Below the pieces are notes generated by a model. The model was not told the origin of the DNA and searched no databases. It worked only from the letters and a program-made list of their open reading frames with translations. Made by a program: the position numbers and the translations under genes. From Saussurea involucrata (lineage: Eukaryota > Streptophyta > Magnoliopsida > Asterales > Asteraceae): a stretch of 64,000 nucleotides of DNA. Location: assembly GCA_033807775.1 (NCBI GenBank), contig CM066326.1:93474873-93538872 (forward strand). The letters are read 5' to 3'. Shown piece by piece: positions 12,056 to 21,831 of the stretch (positions are counted from its first letter, which is position 1; each line of letters begins with the position of its first letter).

Positions 12056-12196
12056 AAACCTAAGTTTCACTCAGGTTTGGGGTGCCTCACTTTTTAAACA
12101 ATCTACACACTCATTTTTTATCCTGTGCAAACCTCGGTTTCACCGAGGTTTGGGGTTGGCTTTTGTTTTGACAAACCTAGGCCACGGCCTAGGTTT
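12056..12196 (+). repeat. Three similar hairpins in the Athila 3' region
   Basis: Three inverted repeats share the same outer arms AAACCT...AGGTTT followed by GGGG, at 12056-12078, 12129-12151 and 12173-12196. The inner stem differs each time but remains largely paired (AG/CT, CGG/CCG, AGGCC/GGCCT). Hairpins 1 and 2 share the loop TTTCA. They lie in the untranslated region after gag-protease, where Athila relatives carry further sequence of uncertain role. Confidence 0.7.
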
Positions 12197-13154
12197 GGGG
12201 TGGCCATAGTTTAATGAGAATAGCTCTTTGATGCTTGTGCTTAAATGCTATGTTTTGCCTGTCTGATACCTGTAATAATCGCACAACGATACTTGTTTTA
12301 GTATCGCCTACGCCGACACTTGCACATTGGGGACAATGCGTGGGTAAGATTTGGGGTTGCCCAATCGGGCCCACGTTATGCACGTAGATTTCCTGCACTT
12401 CTGAGTACTTAGATCACTTCAGCTAAATTTTTTTGTTTTGAATGATTGAGACCAACCATTGTAGGACGAATCTTGTGATAGTGACGTGACCATTAGGGAA
12501 GGACCGGGAAAGGACATGACTAGGGACATTAGTGGAGACCACCCAATAGTGAGTTTTGAGCCTAAAAGACGTTTTTCATTTCGAGGGATTCATACACTTA
12601 GTTCTTATACACTTTTTCGAGTTCCTTGTCGTGAATATAGAATGATCTCGCTATATTATTGCATTGGGTAGCAAAGACAACCATCGGGATATTGGGTAAG
12701 GGTGTAGTAGACCATATCGTGTGGACCTTAAGAGATGATTCCAGGCATTGTGAGCAGTGTTAATCCATGTTTAGCTATCGTACCTTTTCACCCATTATGT
12801 GTGTAACCATAACCCTCTTTGTAGCCAAACACTCACCTTTTTCATTTCTAAACCCACCTTTAAACCCAAGCCAGAAACCTTAGTTAACCCTTATCCGAAA
12901 GTGTGTCAATCAGAAGCGGTACATGCCAGTTATAAAAATAGATAAAAAAGAGGGCCAATGCAGCCCCAATCGTATAAAGAGGACCAATGAAGTCCCAAGT
13001 TTAAAAAAAACAGTTAGTTTAGATAGTATCTATAGCAGAAAATAAGAGAGTCAAAGCGACTCCAGCAATGACAAAGAGGGCCAAATGATAGAAAATAAAG
13101 CTAGGAGGTTCAGAATTGCTAAAGTTTGACACACCATGTCAATTCGCAGCAAGC

Positions 13155-13652
13155 TCACGCCATTACATGATATTCGGCTTCTGCAGAAAATAATGAGACT
13201 GTTTTTTGACGTTTCAATCTCCATGAAATTAATGAATCACCCAAGAATACACAATAACCTGTGGTTGATCTTTTAGATATAGGACATCCTAACCAATCTG
13301 AGTCACAAAAGGCTCTTAATCGAAAATCATTATTTGTAGAAAAAAAGACGCCTTGATCGGGTGATCCTTTTAAATATCGAACAACATGTAGGGCAACATT
13401 CCAATGATCTTTCTGAGGTTGATGCATAAACCTACTTAGACCATGAACGCCATAAGTGATGTCTGGTCTGGAGACCGTGAGGTAAATTAGCCTGCCAATC
13501 AACCTTCAGTATTTTCCTGGATCTCGAAGTGGTTCACTATTATTAGACAATTTTGTTCTTAGTTCCATGGGCGTTTTAGCAAGAGCAACACCTAGTAAAT
13601 CGGTGTATTTGATGATTTCGAAGGCATATTTACATTGTGACATACTGATACC
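13155..13652 (-). pseudogene. Ty1/copia RT C-terminus and RNase H fragment
   Basis: The minus strand encodes copia RT/RNase H: a GISMSQCKYAFEI segment (about 13652-13610), LIGRLIYLTVSRPDI, then the RNase H signatures AFCDSDWLGC and TTGYCVFLG. The fragment ends near 13151 in the SAEAEYHVMA motif. Frame is interrupted around 13500. Its upstream half continues at 19039-19517 on the same strand, so this is one relic cut in two by the gypsy element at 13655-19038. Confidence 0.88.
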
Positions 13653-13654
13653 AT

Positions 13655-14911
13655 GTTCTTGGTGGGTTTTGTTAAAAAGAGGTGTTTTGGGAAATCTGAT
13701 CTTAAGGTTAGGTTATGTTTATAGTCTTAATCATGACTGCATCTTTATAGCAGTATGCATAGAATAAAATTGTAAAAATCTGGGTTTTAGGATGAAACAG
13801 TAGACTGAGACATTCATCGAAGTCGCAGTAGGCTAATATTCATCGAAGTCGCAATGGACGACTACGACATTCATCGGAGTCGCAGTGGTTGGTTGCGACT
13901 TGGCATTGAAGTCGCAATGGTCGTTTGCGACTTGGCTTGAAATCGCAGTAGTAGATTGCGATTCGAGTGTGGGATCGCAGTAGTTGGTTGCGACTCCAAG
14001 GTGGAATCGCAATAGTGGGTTGCGACTCCAAGGTGGAATCGCAATAGTGGGTTGCGACTCCAAGGTGGAATCGCAATAAGGGGTTGCGACTTCGGGGTGA
14101 AATCGCAATAAGGGGTTGCGACTTCAGGGTGGAATCGCAATAGGAGATTGCGATTTGGTACTGTTCATTGCGATTTCAGTTGGGAATTTTGTAAGTTTAA
14201 GTATTAAAGGAAATATTTGGTATTTTATCTGATTTCAGATTTGGTGAAAGATCAACGTACGTGAGTTATCTTGGAAGGGTTTTTGTGATAAAAACAAGGT
14301 GAGTTTTTATTTGAAAGGTTTTCAAATGGAATACATATATGTGATTAAATGTAATATGGTGCATAAAATGTTTATATGAATATTGCATTGTATGAGTACT
14401 AGTTGGCCGGGCTTAGGACCGGTGAAAGTTGGCTGTACAAAGGGACAGTGGTGTTGGCTGTATTTAGTACAGCGGTGTAAATTAATTAATTGGCTTGCTA
14501 CCAAATTAATATGGCCAAGGAAAAGAAAAGAGATAGAGATGGAAAGATACATGATGCATGAGTCATATTTGGTATTCTTACGTGCATTATGTGCAAATGT
14601 TTTCTTTTACTAACGGGGATTTTTCTCACTAGACATCAAGGTCTAACCCTCATTTTTGTTTTAAAATATGTATTCCAGGTCATGGAGCAAACAAGAGACA
14701 ATGATAGGATTTATCATGTTAGCTTTTGTGGATGTTGAATGATTATGAAGATTTCAGTTATAATTAGTAGTTGTTATGTATTTTACTTTATTCGAAAAAG
14801 TTTGTACTGAAAGACCTAATTGTAGAATTTAAGGGACCATATTTGGATTATGATATGTTATTTTGTGGTGAATTATATGAAACTTGTATGTTGGGATTAA
14901 GGGATGTTACA
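13655..14911 (+). repeat. Gypsy LTR segment (nt 423-1679 of LTR)
   Basis: Collinear with 20356-21612 of the solo LTR with no indels and, by eye, one substitution (G at about 13729, A in the solo copy). It ends GGGATGTTACA at 14911, immediately before the primer site. The first 422 nt of the LTR are absent. Confidence 0.95.
13819..14175. repeat. Tandem array of about 32-bp palindromic units in the LTR
   Basis: About eleven units, each with a left arm (A/G)TCGCA and a right arm TGCGA(C/T) separated by roughly 8-11 nt, so most units can fold as a small hairpin. Units become more regular towards the right. The same array is repeated in the solo LTR at about 20520-20876. Apparent minus-strand frames here are only products of the tandem repeat. 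Confidence 0.9.
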
Positions 14912-14913
14912 AA

Positions 14914-14926
14914 TGGTATCAGAGCC
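14914..14926 (+). promoter_or_regulatory. Primer binding site (initiator tRNA-Met type)
   Basis: TGGTATCAGAGCC lies two bases after the LTR end. It is the usual complement to the 3' end of plant initiator tRNA-Met used by Tekay-type and many copia elements. Confidence 0.9.
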
Positions 14927-15173
14927 TTAGTTTAAGAGATTTAGGTATTAGTATCTGTACCTAGACTTAAACTGCATGCGAAGTAGGATGTCCTTGTTAT
15001 TATAGAACCTTGGGATGATAAATATAAAAAGGTAGAAGGAACATCATGTAAGGTAATTTCAGATTACACCTGGCCAGTGTAATTATGATCTTACAGGTAC
15101 ATGTTTGAACCAGAATACTTTATTATATGGGGTATGTGCTTATGTGTATATTAACCTTGTTTGAATCAACAGA

Positions 15174-17302
15174 ATGGCAAGTGGAACGAGACAAACAGCC
15201 GGAGGAAGGGGAAGAGGGGGAGAAAGAGGCAGAGGTAGGACAGGGGGCAGTGTACTGGGGCGAGGCACAGAGTTTGTTACGAGAGACGACCTAGCGAATG
15301 AAATGGGAAGACTTCAGGCAAATATACAAGCTATGTTTAACCAGAATCACCATTCGGAAACAGCAATACCAGACCCTACCCTTGAAAGTGAAGTGCCTAT
15401 CACACCTATTGTCACGTCAGTACCAAGGAAGTGTGATTATAAAATGTTTTTAAGCTGTAAACCACCCAATTATGGAGGGGACAGAGATCCAGTAAAAGCA
15501 ATGCGATGGCTGAAGGAGGTTGAAGCTGTATTTAAGACCAGTAAATGCGCGGAAGAAGATAAAGTGTTATATGGAACAGCAATGTTGAAAGCAGACGCCT
15601 TGTATTGGTGGGAAGCCCTTATTGACTCTGAAGGACCTGAGGTATATTCAACTTTTACTTGGGGCGAATTCTCGAGAGCATTTAAGGAACAGTTTTGCCC
15701 GCAAGCCGCAGTTAGACAGTTGGAAGAGGAATTCCTGAGCCTACAACAAGGAAATTTGTCAGTAAGAGAATACACTGCTCGCTTCTTGGAAAAGTCGCGT
15801 TTTGGGGAGTATTATGTTGCCACCGAAAAGATGAAGATGGAAAGGTATGTATTCGGATTGAATTCAGAGATCAGGAAGGTAGTGACTGCAGCGAGACCTA
15901 ATACTTTTTCAGAAGCAGTAAATGCTGCGGAAAATGTGGAGCGAGACAATAAGCGGGATGTTGGGGATAAGAGTGCGGGAAAGAGAAAATGGGAAGGACC
16001 ACCACATGATGTGAAGAAGTCTGGATTTCAGCGATTTGATAGTCGTCCACCTTTTAGAGCATCTGAAAGACCTTGCCCAAAGTGCCACCGTTTCCACCAA
16101 GGAAACTGTCAAGTAGATCCTAGAAACTGTTATAAGTGCGGGAAGTTTGGACACATTGCTAAAGATTGTAGGGTGGTTAGATTTTGTTATTCATGCAATT
16201 CGCCAGATCATCTTCAATCAGATTGTCCACTGGGAAGAATACCATCGGGTGGCACGTCAACAAGAGCATCGGGTGTTAGACCAACAGCACCGAGGTTAGA
16301 GCCAGCAAGAGCAAGAGGTCGTTCATTTCAAATGACAGCAAAAGAAGCGGAGGAAACTCCGGACGTGGTTACGGGTACATTCTTAATAAATTCTACACGT
16401 GCTAAGGTGTTATTTGATTCCGGTGCAAACCGATCGTTTGTGTCTCCTTCATTTGCTGCTTACATGCGTTTAAAGCCGAAAGTGTTAGATCATGCTTTAT
16501 TGGTAGATACGGCAAATGAAAATCAAGTATCAGTTAAAGAAGTATTTGATAGTTGCGTGATAGATATAGAAGGGTGCGGAGTACCGATTCAGTTATTTCC
16601 AATAGCCCTGGTAGAGTTTGATGTGGTAGTGGGAATGGACTGGTTAGCCGAGAACCAAGCTAATATAAATTGTGATAAGAAGTTAATAAACGTAGTGTTA
16701 CCTGAAAAAGGGCCGGTAGTGATTTATGGCGATCGTAGGAATTATCAGTATAATCTTATTAACATGATAAAAGCTCGTAAGTGTGTTAGTAAAGGTTGTC
16801 AGAGTTACTTAGCTTATGTAATAAATACTAAGCTAGAGAAGAGTAAGTTGGAAGACATTCCAATTGTTAGTGATTTTCCAGAAGTATTTCCTGAAGACTT
16901 GAACAGTCTTCCGCCCGTTAGACAGGTAGAGTTCGGTATAGATCTAATTCCTGGAGCCAACCCTGTAGCCCGTGCACCGTATCGTTTGGCGCCTCCAGAA
17001 ATGAAAGAAATGATGGCACAACTGCAAGATCTATCCGTTAAGGGTTTCATCAGACCAAGTTCTTCACCGTGGGGAGCACCAGTCTTATTTGTGAAAAAGA
17101 AGGATGGTTCGATGAGAATGTGTATCGACTACAGAGAATTGAATAAGCGCACAATCAAAAACAAGTATCCTCTACCTAGAATTGACGACCTCTTCGATCA
17201 ATTAGTTGGAGCATGTTGTTTCTCCAAGATTGATTTAAGATCCGGTTATCATCAGTTGAAGGTTAAAGAAGAAGACGTGTTGAAAACTGCTTTTCGCACC
17301 AG
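15174..17302 (+). pseudogene. Gypsy gag-protease-partial RT
   Basis: Begins at ATG 15174 with an Arg/Gly-rich start. In order: gag core (RWLKEVEAVF, residue about 110), two zinc knuckles CX2CX4HX4C (CYKCGKFGHIAKDC near residue 318 and a second about six residues later), aspartic protease (VLFDSGANRSFVS near 412), and the start of reverse transcriptase (VKKKDGSMRMCIDYRELN near 635; KIDLRSGYHQLKV near 685). At about 17302 the RT sequence breaks off after AFRTR and jumps to the end of RNase H; the frame runs out at 17402 in the wrong frame. The YXDD catalytic box is missing, so no active RT can be made. Confidence 0.92.
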
Positions 17303-17907
17303 GAAAAGCGAATGTGGTGGCAGATGCACTAAGTCGACAAGAAAGAAGTGGAACGATAAAGGCGATATCTTTAAGAGCGGAACTGCTTCCAAACATTTTT
17401 GACGAATTACTGAAGTGCCAATTAGATGCTTATCAAGAAGAAAGTTTGAAATCTGAACGGTTGGTTGGGATATCAGCATTGCTTGGGAAAGATAACCGTG
17501 GGTTGTTGTGTTTGGGGAATAGGATTTGGGTACCTCGTTTGGGTGGATTACGTGATCGTGTACTACAAGAAGCTCATCAATCTCGATTCTCCATCCATCC
17601 AGGTACAAATAAAATGTATAGAGATTTGAAACAATTCTATTGGTGGCCGGGGATGAAAAGAAGTATTGCTAAGCATGTGGAAGACTGCATTACCTGCAAG
17701 AAAGTAAAGATTGAGCATCAAAAACCGTTTGGTCAGTTACAACGCTTAGATATTCCAGTGTGGAAATGGGATCAGATCACAACTGATTTCATTACCAAGT
17801 TACCAAGAACTTCAAAGGGATTCGATTCTATTTGGGTGATTGTGGATAGGTTGACGAAGTCTGCTCATTTCTTGCCGATAAAAGAAACGTTTGGCCAAAC
17901 TGTACAT
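17303..17907 (+). pseudogene. Gypsy RNase H end and integrase N-terminus
   Basis: Starts within the GKANVVADALSR motif that closes RNase H in Tekay-type pol, then shows the integrase HHCC zinc-binding region (HQSRFSIHPG..., WWPGMKRSIAKHVEDCITCK) and the first catalytic Asp in TTDFITKLP. The frame ends at 17907 because of a small deletion just before the segment AKLYINEIVTRH, which continues in another frame from 17891. Confidence 0.88.
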
Positions 17908-18808
17908 TAATGAAATAGTAACTCGACATGCAGTACCAATTTCGATTATTTCTGATCGAGATAGTCGTTTTACTTCTAGATTCTGGAGAAGCTTTCAAAA
18001 AGAAATGGGAACACAAATCAAGTTAAGTACAGCATATCATCCACAGACTGATGGACAAAGCGAAAGAACAATTCAGACGTTAGAAGATATGCTTCGGGCT
18101 TGTATAGTTGATTTTGGAGGATCATGGGATAAACATTTGCCTTTGATAGAGTTCGCTTATAACAACAGTTATCATTCTAGTATTCAGGCGGCACCGTTTG
18201 AAGTATTGTATGGCAGGAAATGCCGAACGCCCTTGTGTTGGAATGAAGTGGGGGAAAAGCAGTTAGCAGGGCCAGAAATAGTGCAGTTAACAGCAGATAA
18301 GATTACTCAGATCCGAGATAGATTGAAAACGGCACAAGACAGACAGAAAAGTTATGCAGATCGACGCCGGAAACCGTTAGAATTTCAGGTTGGGGAATTT
18401 GTGATGTTAAAAGTTTCACCTTGGAAAGGAGTCATACGTTTTGGGAAGCAAGGTAAACTCAGTCCGCGGTATATTGGGCCATTTGAAATTACAGAAAGAA
18501 TTGGTGAAGTAGCATACAGATTGGATCTTCCGTTGGAATTGAGCAGGATTCACAACGCGTTTCATGTGTCGAATTTTCGGAAATGTTTAGTCACGCCGGA
18601 CCAGGCAGTCTCTCTACCGGATATCCAGGTTGATGAAAAGCTGAACTACGTGGAAGAACCGGAAGCTATAGTTGACCACAAGGTTAAAGTATTAAGGAAT
18701 AAAGAGATCAAGCAAGTAAAGGTCCAGTGGAAACATCATAGGGGTCAGGATGCAACATGGGAATCGGAGACGGAGATGAGAGCCAAATACCCTCATCTGT
18801 TCACTTAA
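17891..18808 (+). pseudogene. Gypsy integrase core and chromodomain-like tail
   Basis: Continues integrase with the second catalytic Asp (SDRDSRF, about 17954) and the Glu in DGQSERTIQTLEDML (about 18050-18090), the GPFEI region (about 18478), then a C-terminal segment (EEPEAIVDHKVKVLRNKEIK to WKHHRGQDATWE) resembling the chromodomain-like tail of Tekay/Del chromoviruses, which targets insertion to heterochromatin. The 305-codon frame itself is intact; the upstream frameshift separates it from the rest of pol. Confidence 0.9.
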
Positions 18809-18831
18809 TCGAATTCCGGGACGGAATTCTT

Positions 18832-18846
18832 TTAAGGGGGAGATGT
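18832..18846 (+). promoter_or_regulatory. Polypurine tract of the gypsy element
   Basis: TTAAGGGGGAGATGT immediately precedes the LTR start TGTAATAACC at 18847. This is the expected plus-strand priming site, correctly placed 25 nt or so after the pol stop codon. Confidence 0.85.
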
Positions 18847-19038
18847 TGTAATAACCAGGTATTTTATTTAATTTAAATTTGGAATTTTATAAGTTTATAT
18901 AGGTATTTTAAAGAGTAAGAAGTTAAGGGGTAAGTTTTAAAGTTTAATAGAAGTTAGGGGTATATTTTGTTAAGAGGAACAAGTTTAAGGTGTATTTGGT
19001 ATTTGGGTGACACCTCCTGCTAGCTACAACCGACTTTC
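18847..19038 (+). repeat. Gypsy LTR segment (nt 1-192 of LTR)
   Basis: Identical by eye to 19934-20125 of the solo LTR and then stops: the solo copy continues ACTCTATTAGG whereas here copia sequence (ACCCAAGAAAAAC) follows, with the dinucleotide AC shared at the junction. Confidence 0.93.
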
Positions 19039-19517
19039 ACCCAAGAAAAACTTCAAGGCACCCAGATCTTTAAGACGGAAATTGTTATGCAAGTATTCCT
19101 TAACTTCATTTATGATTTTCGAATCATTCCTAGTAATCAAAAATATCATCCACATAAATCAAAAGGGCAGTGAATGACTTGCCTTGTTTCTTTGTAAATA
19201 AAGAATAATCAGCCTTGGATTATATGAATCTGGCTGAACGAATGGCTTCAGAAAACTTTGCAAACCATTGTCTCGACGCACCAACTGTTGATTCTCCCCT
19301 GTCACCGAAGCCCGGGCGACTGAAACATATAAATTTCCTCATCAAGTGTTCCATGAAGAAATGCATTGTTGACATCAAGTTGATGCATGGACCAACCACG
19401 AGCAGGTGCAATAGCAACTAAACAGAACATAAATAATTTTATTTGTAGAGAGAAAGTTTCTTGGAAATCAACACCTTCAGACTGAAGAATTTCAGGGGTG
19501 TTTGATTTACAAGACAT
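19039..19517 (-). pseudogene. Ty1/copia RT N-terminal fragment
   Basis: Minus-strand copia reverse transcriptase: VDFQETFSLQIK, LDVNNAFLHGTLDEEIYMFQ, then the later motifs LIYVDDIF-like (about 19155) and LKFFLG at 19039. It is the upstream half of the relic whose downstream half is at 13155-13652. Several frame breaks show that it was already decayed. From 19518 to 19928 the sequence is AT-rich with no feature that I recognise. Confidence 0.85.
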
Positions 19518-19933
19518 AATTTAAGTTTGGATGGTTAATTTTGTTAACTAACTAAATTTCATTTGCGCGTGTGATTTACTTATAAATTCCATTTTAATTC
19601 ATGTGCATATACCAGATCAGTGCATTCGAGCGAAGAATAATATGATATGTTCTTCAATTTTTTAACAAAGGATAATTACAAAAAAATATATATAATTAAT
19701 ACGAATTCATAACGCACCAACAAACGGAAGGTTGAAGAAAACTAGAAATCTTCAAATAAAATTTATTGAAAAAAATAAAACAATAAGATAGGAGTTTTGA
19801 AAGCATACCATATTTATCCATACGAAAATTAAGGAAATGATATACCCACGATTAATGCAAGAGTAAAATACCAATCCTACCCTTTTTTAATTTGGCAACT
19901 TGGATATTAAATCAAATAAAATGCTGGAATATG

Positions 19934-21612
19934 TGTAATAACCAGGTATTTTATTTAATTTAAATTTGGAATTTTATAAGTTTATATAGGTATTTTAAAG
20001 AGTAAGAAGTTAAGGGGTAAGTTTTAAAGTTTAATAGAAGTTAGGGGTATATTTTGTTAAGAGGAACAAGTTTAAGGTGTATTTGGTATTTGGGTGACAC
20101 CTCCTGCTAGCTACAACCGACTTTCACTCTATTAGGATGAGGTGTTTCCTTCTTAACACTATTAGCAAAAGTGTTTGAGTGTGAGTGTGTGTTCGGTGTT
20201 GAAAGAAAAAGAAAGAAATCGAAAGAACTCAAAGGGAAGAAGGAATTGAAAGGTTCTGCAGAGATTTAAGTACTTAAATTGAAGTAATCAAGGTAAACAA
20301 TTCATACCTTATATGTGTTTTAATTCTCTAAAGTGTTCTTGAGGTTTATAGTTAAGTTCTTGGTGGGTTTTGTTAAAAAGAGGTGTTTTGGGAAATCTGA
20401 TCTTAAGGTTAGGTTATGTTTATAGTCTTAATCATAACTGCATCTTTATAGCAGTATGCATAGAATAAAATTGTAAAAATCTGGGTTTTAGGATGAAACA
20501 GTAGACTGAGACATTCATCGAAGTCGCAGTAGGCTAATATTCATCGAAGTCGCAATGGACGACTACGACATTCATCGGAGTCGCAGTGGTTGGTTGCGAC
20601 TTGGCATTGAAGTCGCAATGGTCGTTTGCGACTTGGCTTGAAATCGCAGTAGTAGATTGCGATTCGAGTGTGGGATCGCAGTAGTTGGTTGCGACTCCAA
20701 GGTGGAATCGCAATAGTGGGTTGCGACTCCAAGGTGGAATCGCAATAGTGGGTTGCGACTCCAAGGTGGAATCGCAATAAGGGGTTGCGACTTCGGGGTG
20801 AAATCGCAATAAGGGGTTGCGACTTCAGGGTGGAATCGCAATAGGAGATTGCGATTTGGTACTGTTCATTGCGATTTCAGTTGGGAATTTTGTAAGTTTA
20901 AGTATTAAAGGAAATATTTGGTATTTTATCTGATTTCAGATTTGGTGAAAGATCAACGTACGTGAGTTATCTTGGAAGGGTTTTTGTGATAAAAACAAGG
21001 TGAGTTTTTATTTGAAAGGTTTTCAAATGGAATACATATATGTGATTAAATGTAATATGGTGCATAAAATGTTTATATGAATATTGCATTGTATGAGTAC
21101 TAGTTGGCCGGGCTTAGGACCGGTGAAAGTTGGCTGTACAAAGGGACAGTGGTGTTGGCTGTATTTAGTACAGCGGTGTAAATTAATTAATTGGCTTGCT
21201 ACCAAATTAATATGGCCAAGGAAAAGAAAAGAGATAGAGATGGAAAGATACATGATGCATGAGTCATATTTGGTATTCTTACGTGCATTATGTGCAAATG
21301 TTTTCTTTTACTAACGGGGATTTTTCTCACTAGACATCAAGGTCTAACCCTCATTTTTGTTTTAAAATATGTATTCCAGGTCATGGAGCAAACAAGAGAC
21401 AATGATAGGATTTATCATGTTAGCTTTTGTGGATGTTGAATGATTATGAAGATTTCAGTTATAATTAGTAGTTGTTATGTATTTTACTTTATTCGAAAAA
21501 GTTTGTACTGAAAGACCTAATTGTAGAATTTAAGGGACCATATTTGGATTATGATATGTTATTTTGTGGTGAATTATATGAAACTTGTATGTTGGGATTA
21601 AGGGATGTTACA
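19934..21612 (+). mobile_element. Solo LTR of the same gypsy family, 5-bp TSD
   Basis: 1679 bp, starts TGTAATAACC and ends GATGTTACA (TG...CA). It is flanked by ATATG at 19929-19933 and 21613-21617, a perfect 5-bp target duplication. No internal region is present, so an older full copy was probably reduced by LTR-LTR recombination. It contains the palindromic array at about 20520-20876. Near identity with the element at 13655-19038 suggests both insertions are young. Confidence 0.96.
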
Positions 21613-21677
21613 ATATGATTGGTCCGTATCGGTTAACACGGTTAATACTAATGGGTTGGTTAACAAAAGAATGAACA

Positions 21678-21679
<2 letters not shown>

Positions 21680-21722
<43 letters not shown>
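21680..21722. repeat. (CT)n(AT)n microsatellite
   Basis: A run of about eleven CT followed by about ten AT dinucleotides. It marks the left edge of the foldback element region. Confidence 0.95.
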
Positions 21723-21723
<1 letters not shown>

Positions 21724-21831
21724 GGGAGATTATACTGTTTACCTCTCAAAATGTGTTAACTTTGTTAACCCTTTTCAAACAACATGATTTTACCTTTTAA
21801 GTTGGATTGGTTCAACATATTAATTATTGTC

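Larger units (their letters stand above)
8856..13150 (+). mobile_element. Athila-like Ty3/gypsy element lacking pol
   Basis: About 8856-9096 looks like the end of a 5' LTR. It is followed by the Athila-type primer site region TTGGCGCCGTTGCCGGGG (9105-9122), then gag plus protease (9258-11563). After the protease the reading frame ends, and the sequence moves straight to motifs typical of the region after integrase in this group (GGGAGGCAACCCACCGAGG at 11605; TTGGGGACAATGCG at 12327). No reverse transcriptase, RNase H or integrase is present between, so this is an internal-deletion, gag-only derivative. I could not identify a matching 3' LTR. The right boundary at about 13150 is set by the start of copia homology. 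Confidence 0.75.
13655..19038 (+). mobile_element. Tekay-like chromovirus, RT/RNase H deleted, permuted LTR
   Basis: The element has LTR nucleotides 423-1679 at its left (13655-14911), primer site, gag-pol with a large internal deletion, polypurine tract, and LTR nucleotides 1-192 at its right (18847-19038). LTR numbering comes from the intact solo LTR at 19934-21612. Both outer LTR parts are missing, yet the flanking copia gene resumes almost exactly where it stopped (only about ten codons lost). This fits a one-LTR circle opened inside the LTR and joined into copia, not a normal integrase product. It is non-autonomous, since the RT catalytic part and RNase H are gone. Confidence 0.9.

Noticed and set aside
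13833..14140. Minus-strand frames with repeated RFHPEVATPYCDST-like peptides
   Set aside because: Generated by the 32-bp tandem array in the LTR; identical frames occur in the solo LTR and in several reading frames at once.
13801..14180. CRISPR-like regular repeats in the LTR
   Set aside because: Units are contiguous tandem palindromes without unique spacers, inside a plant LTR; no cas genes.
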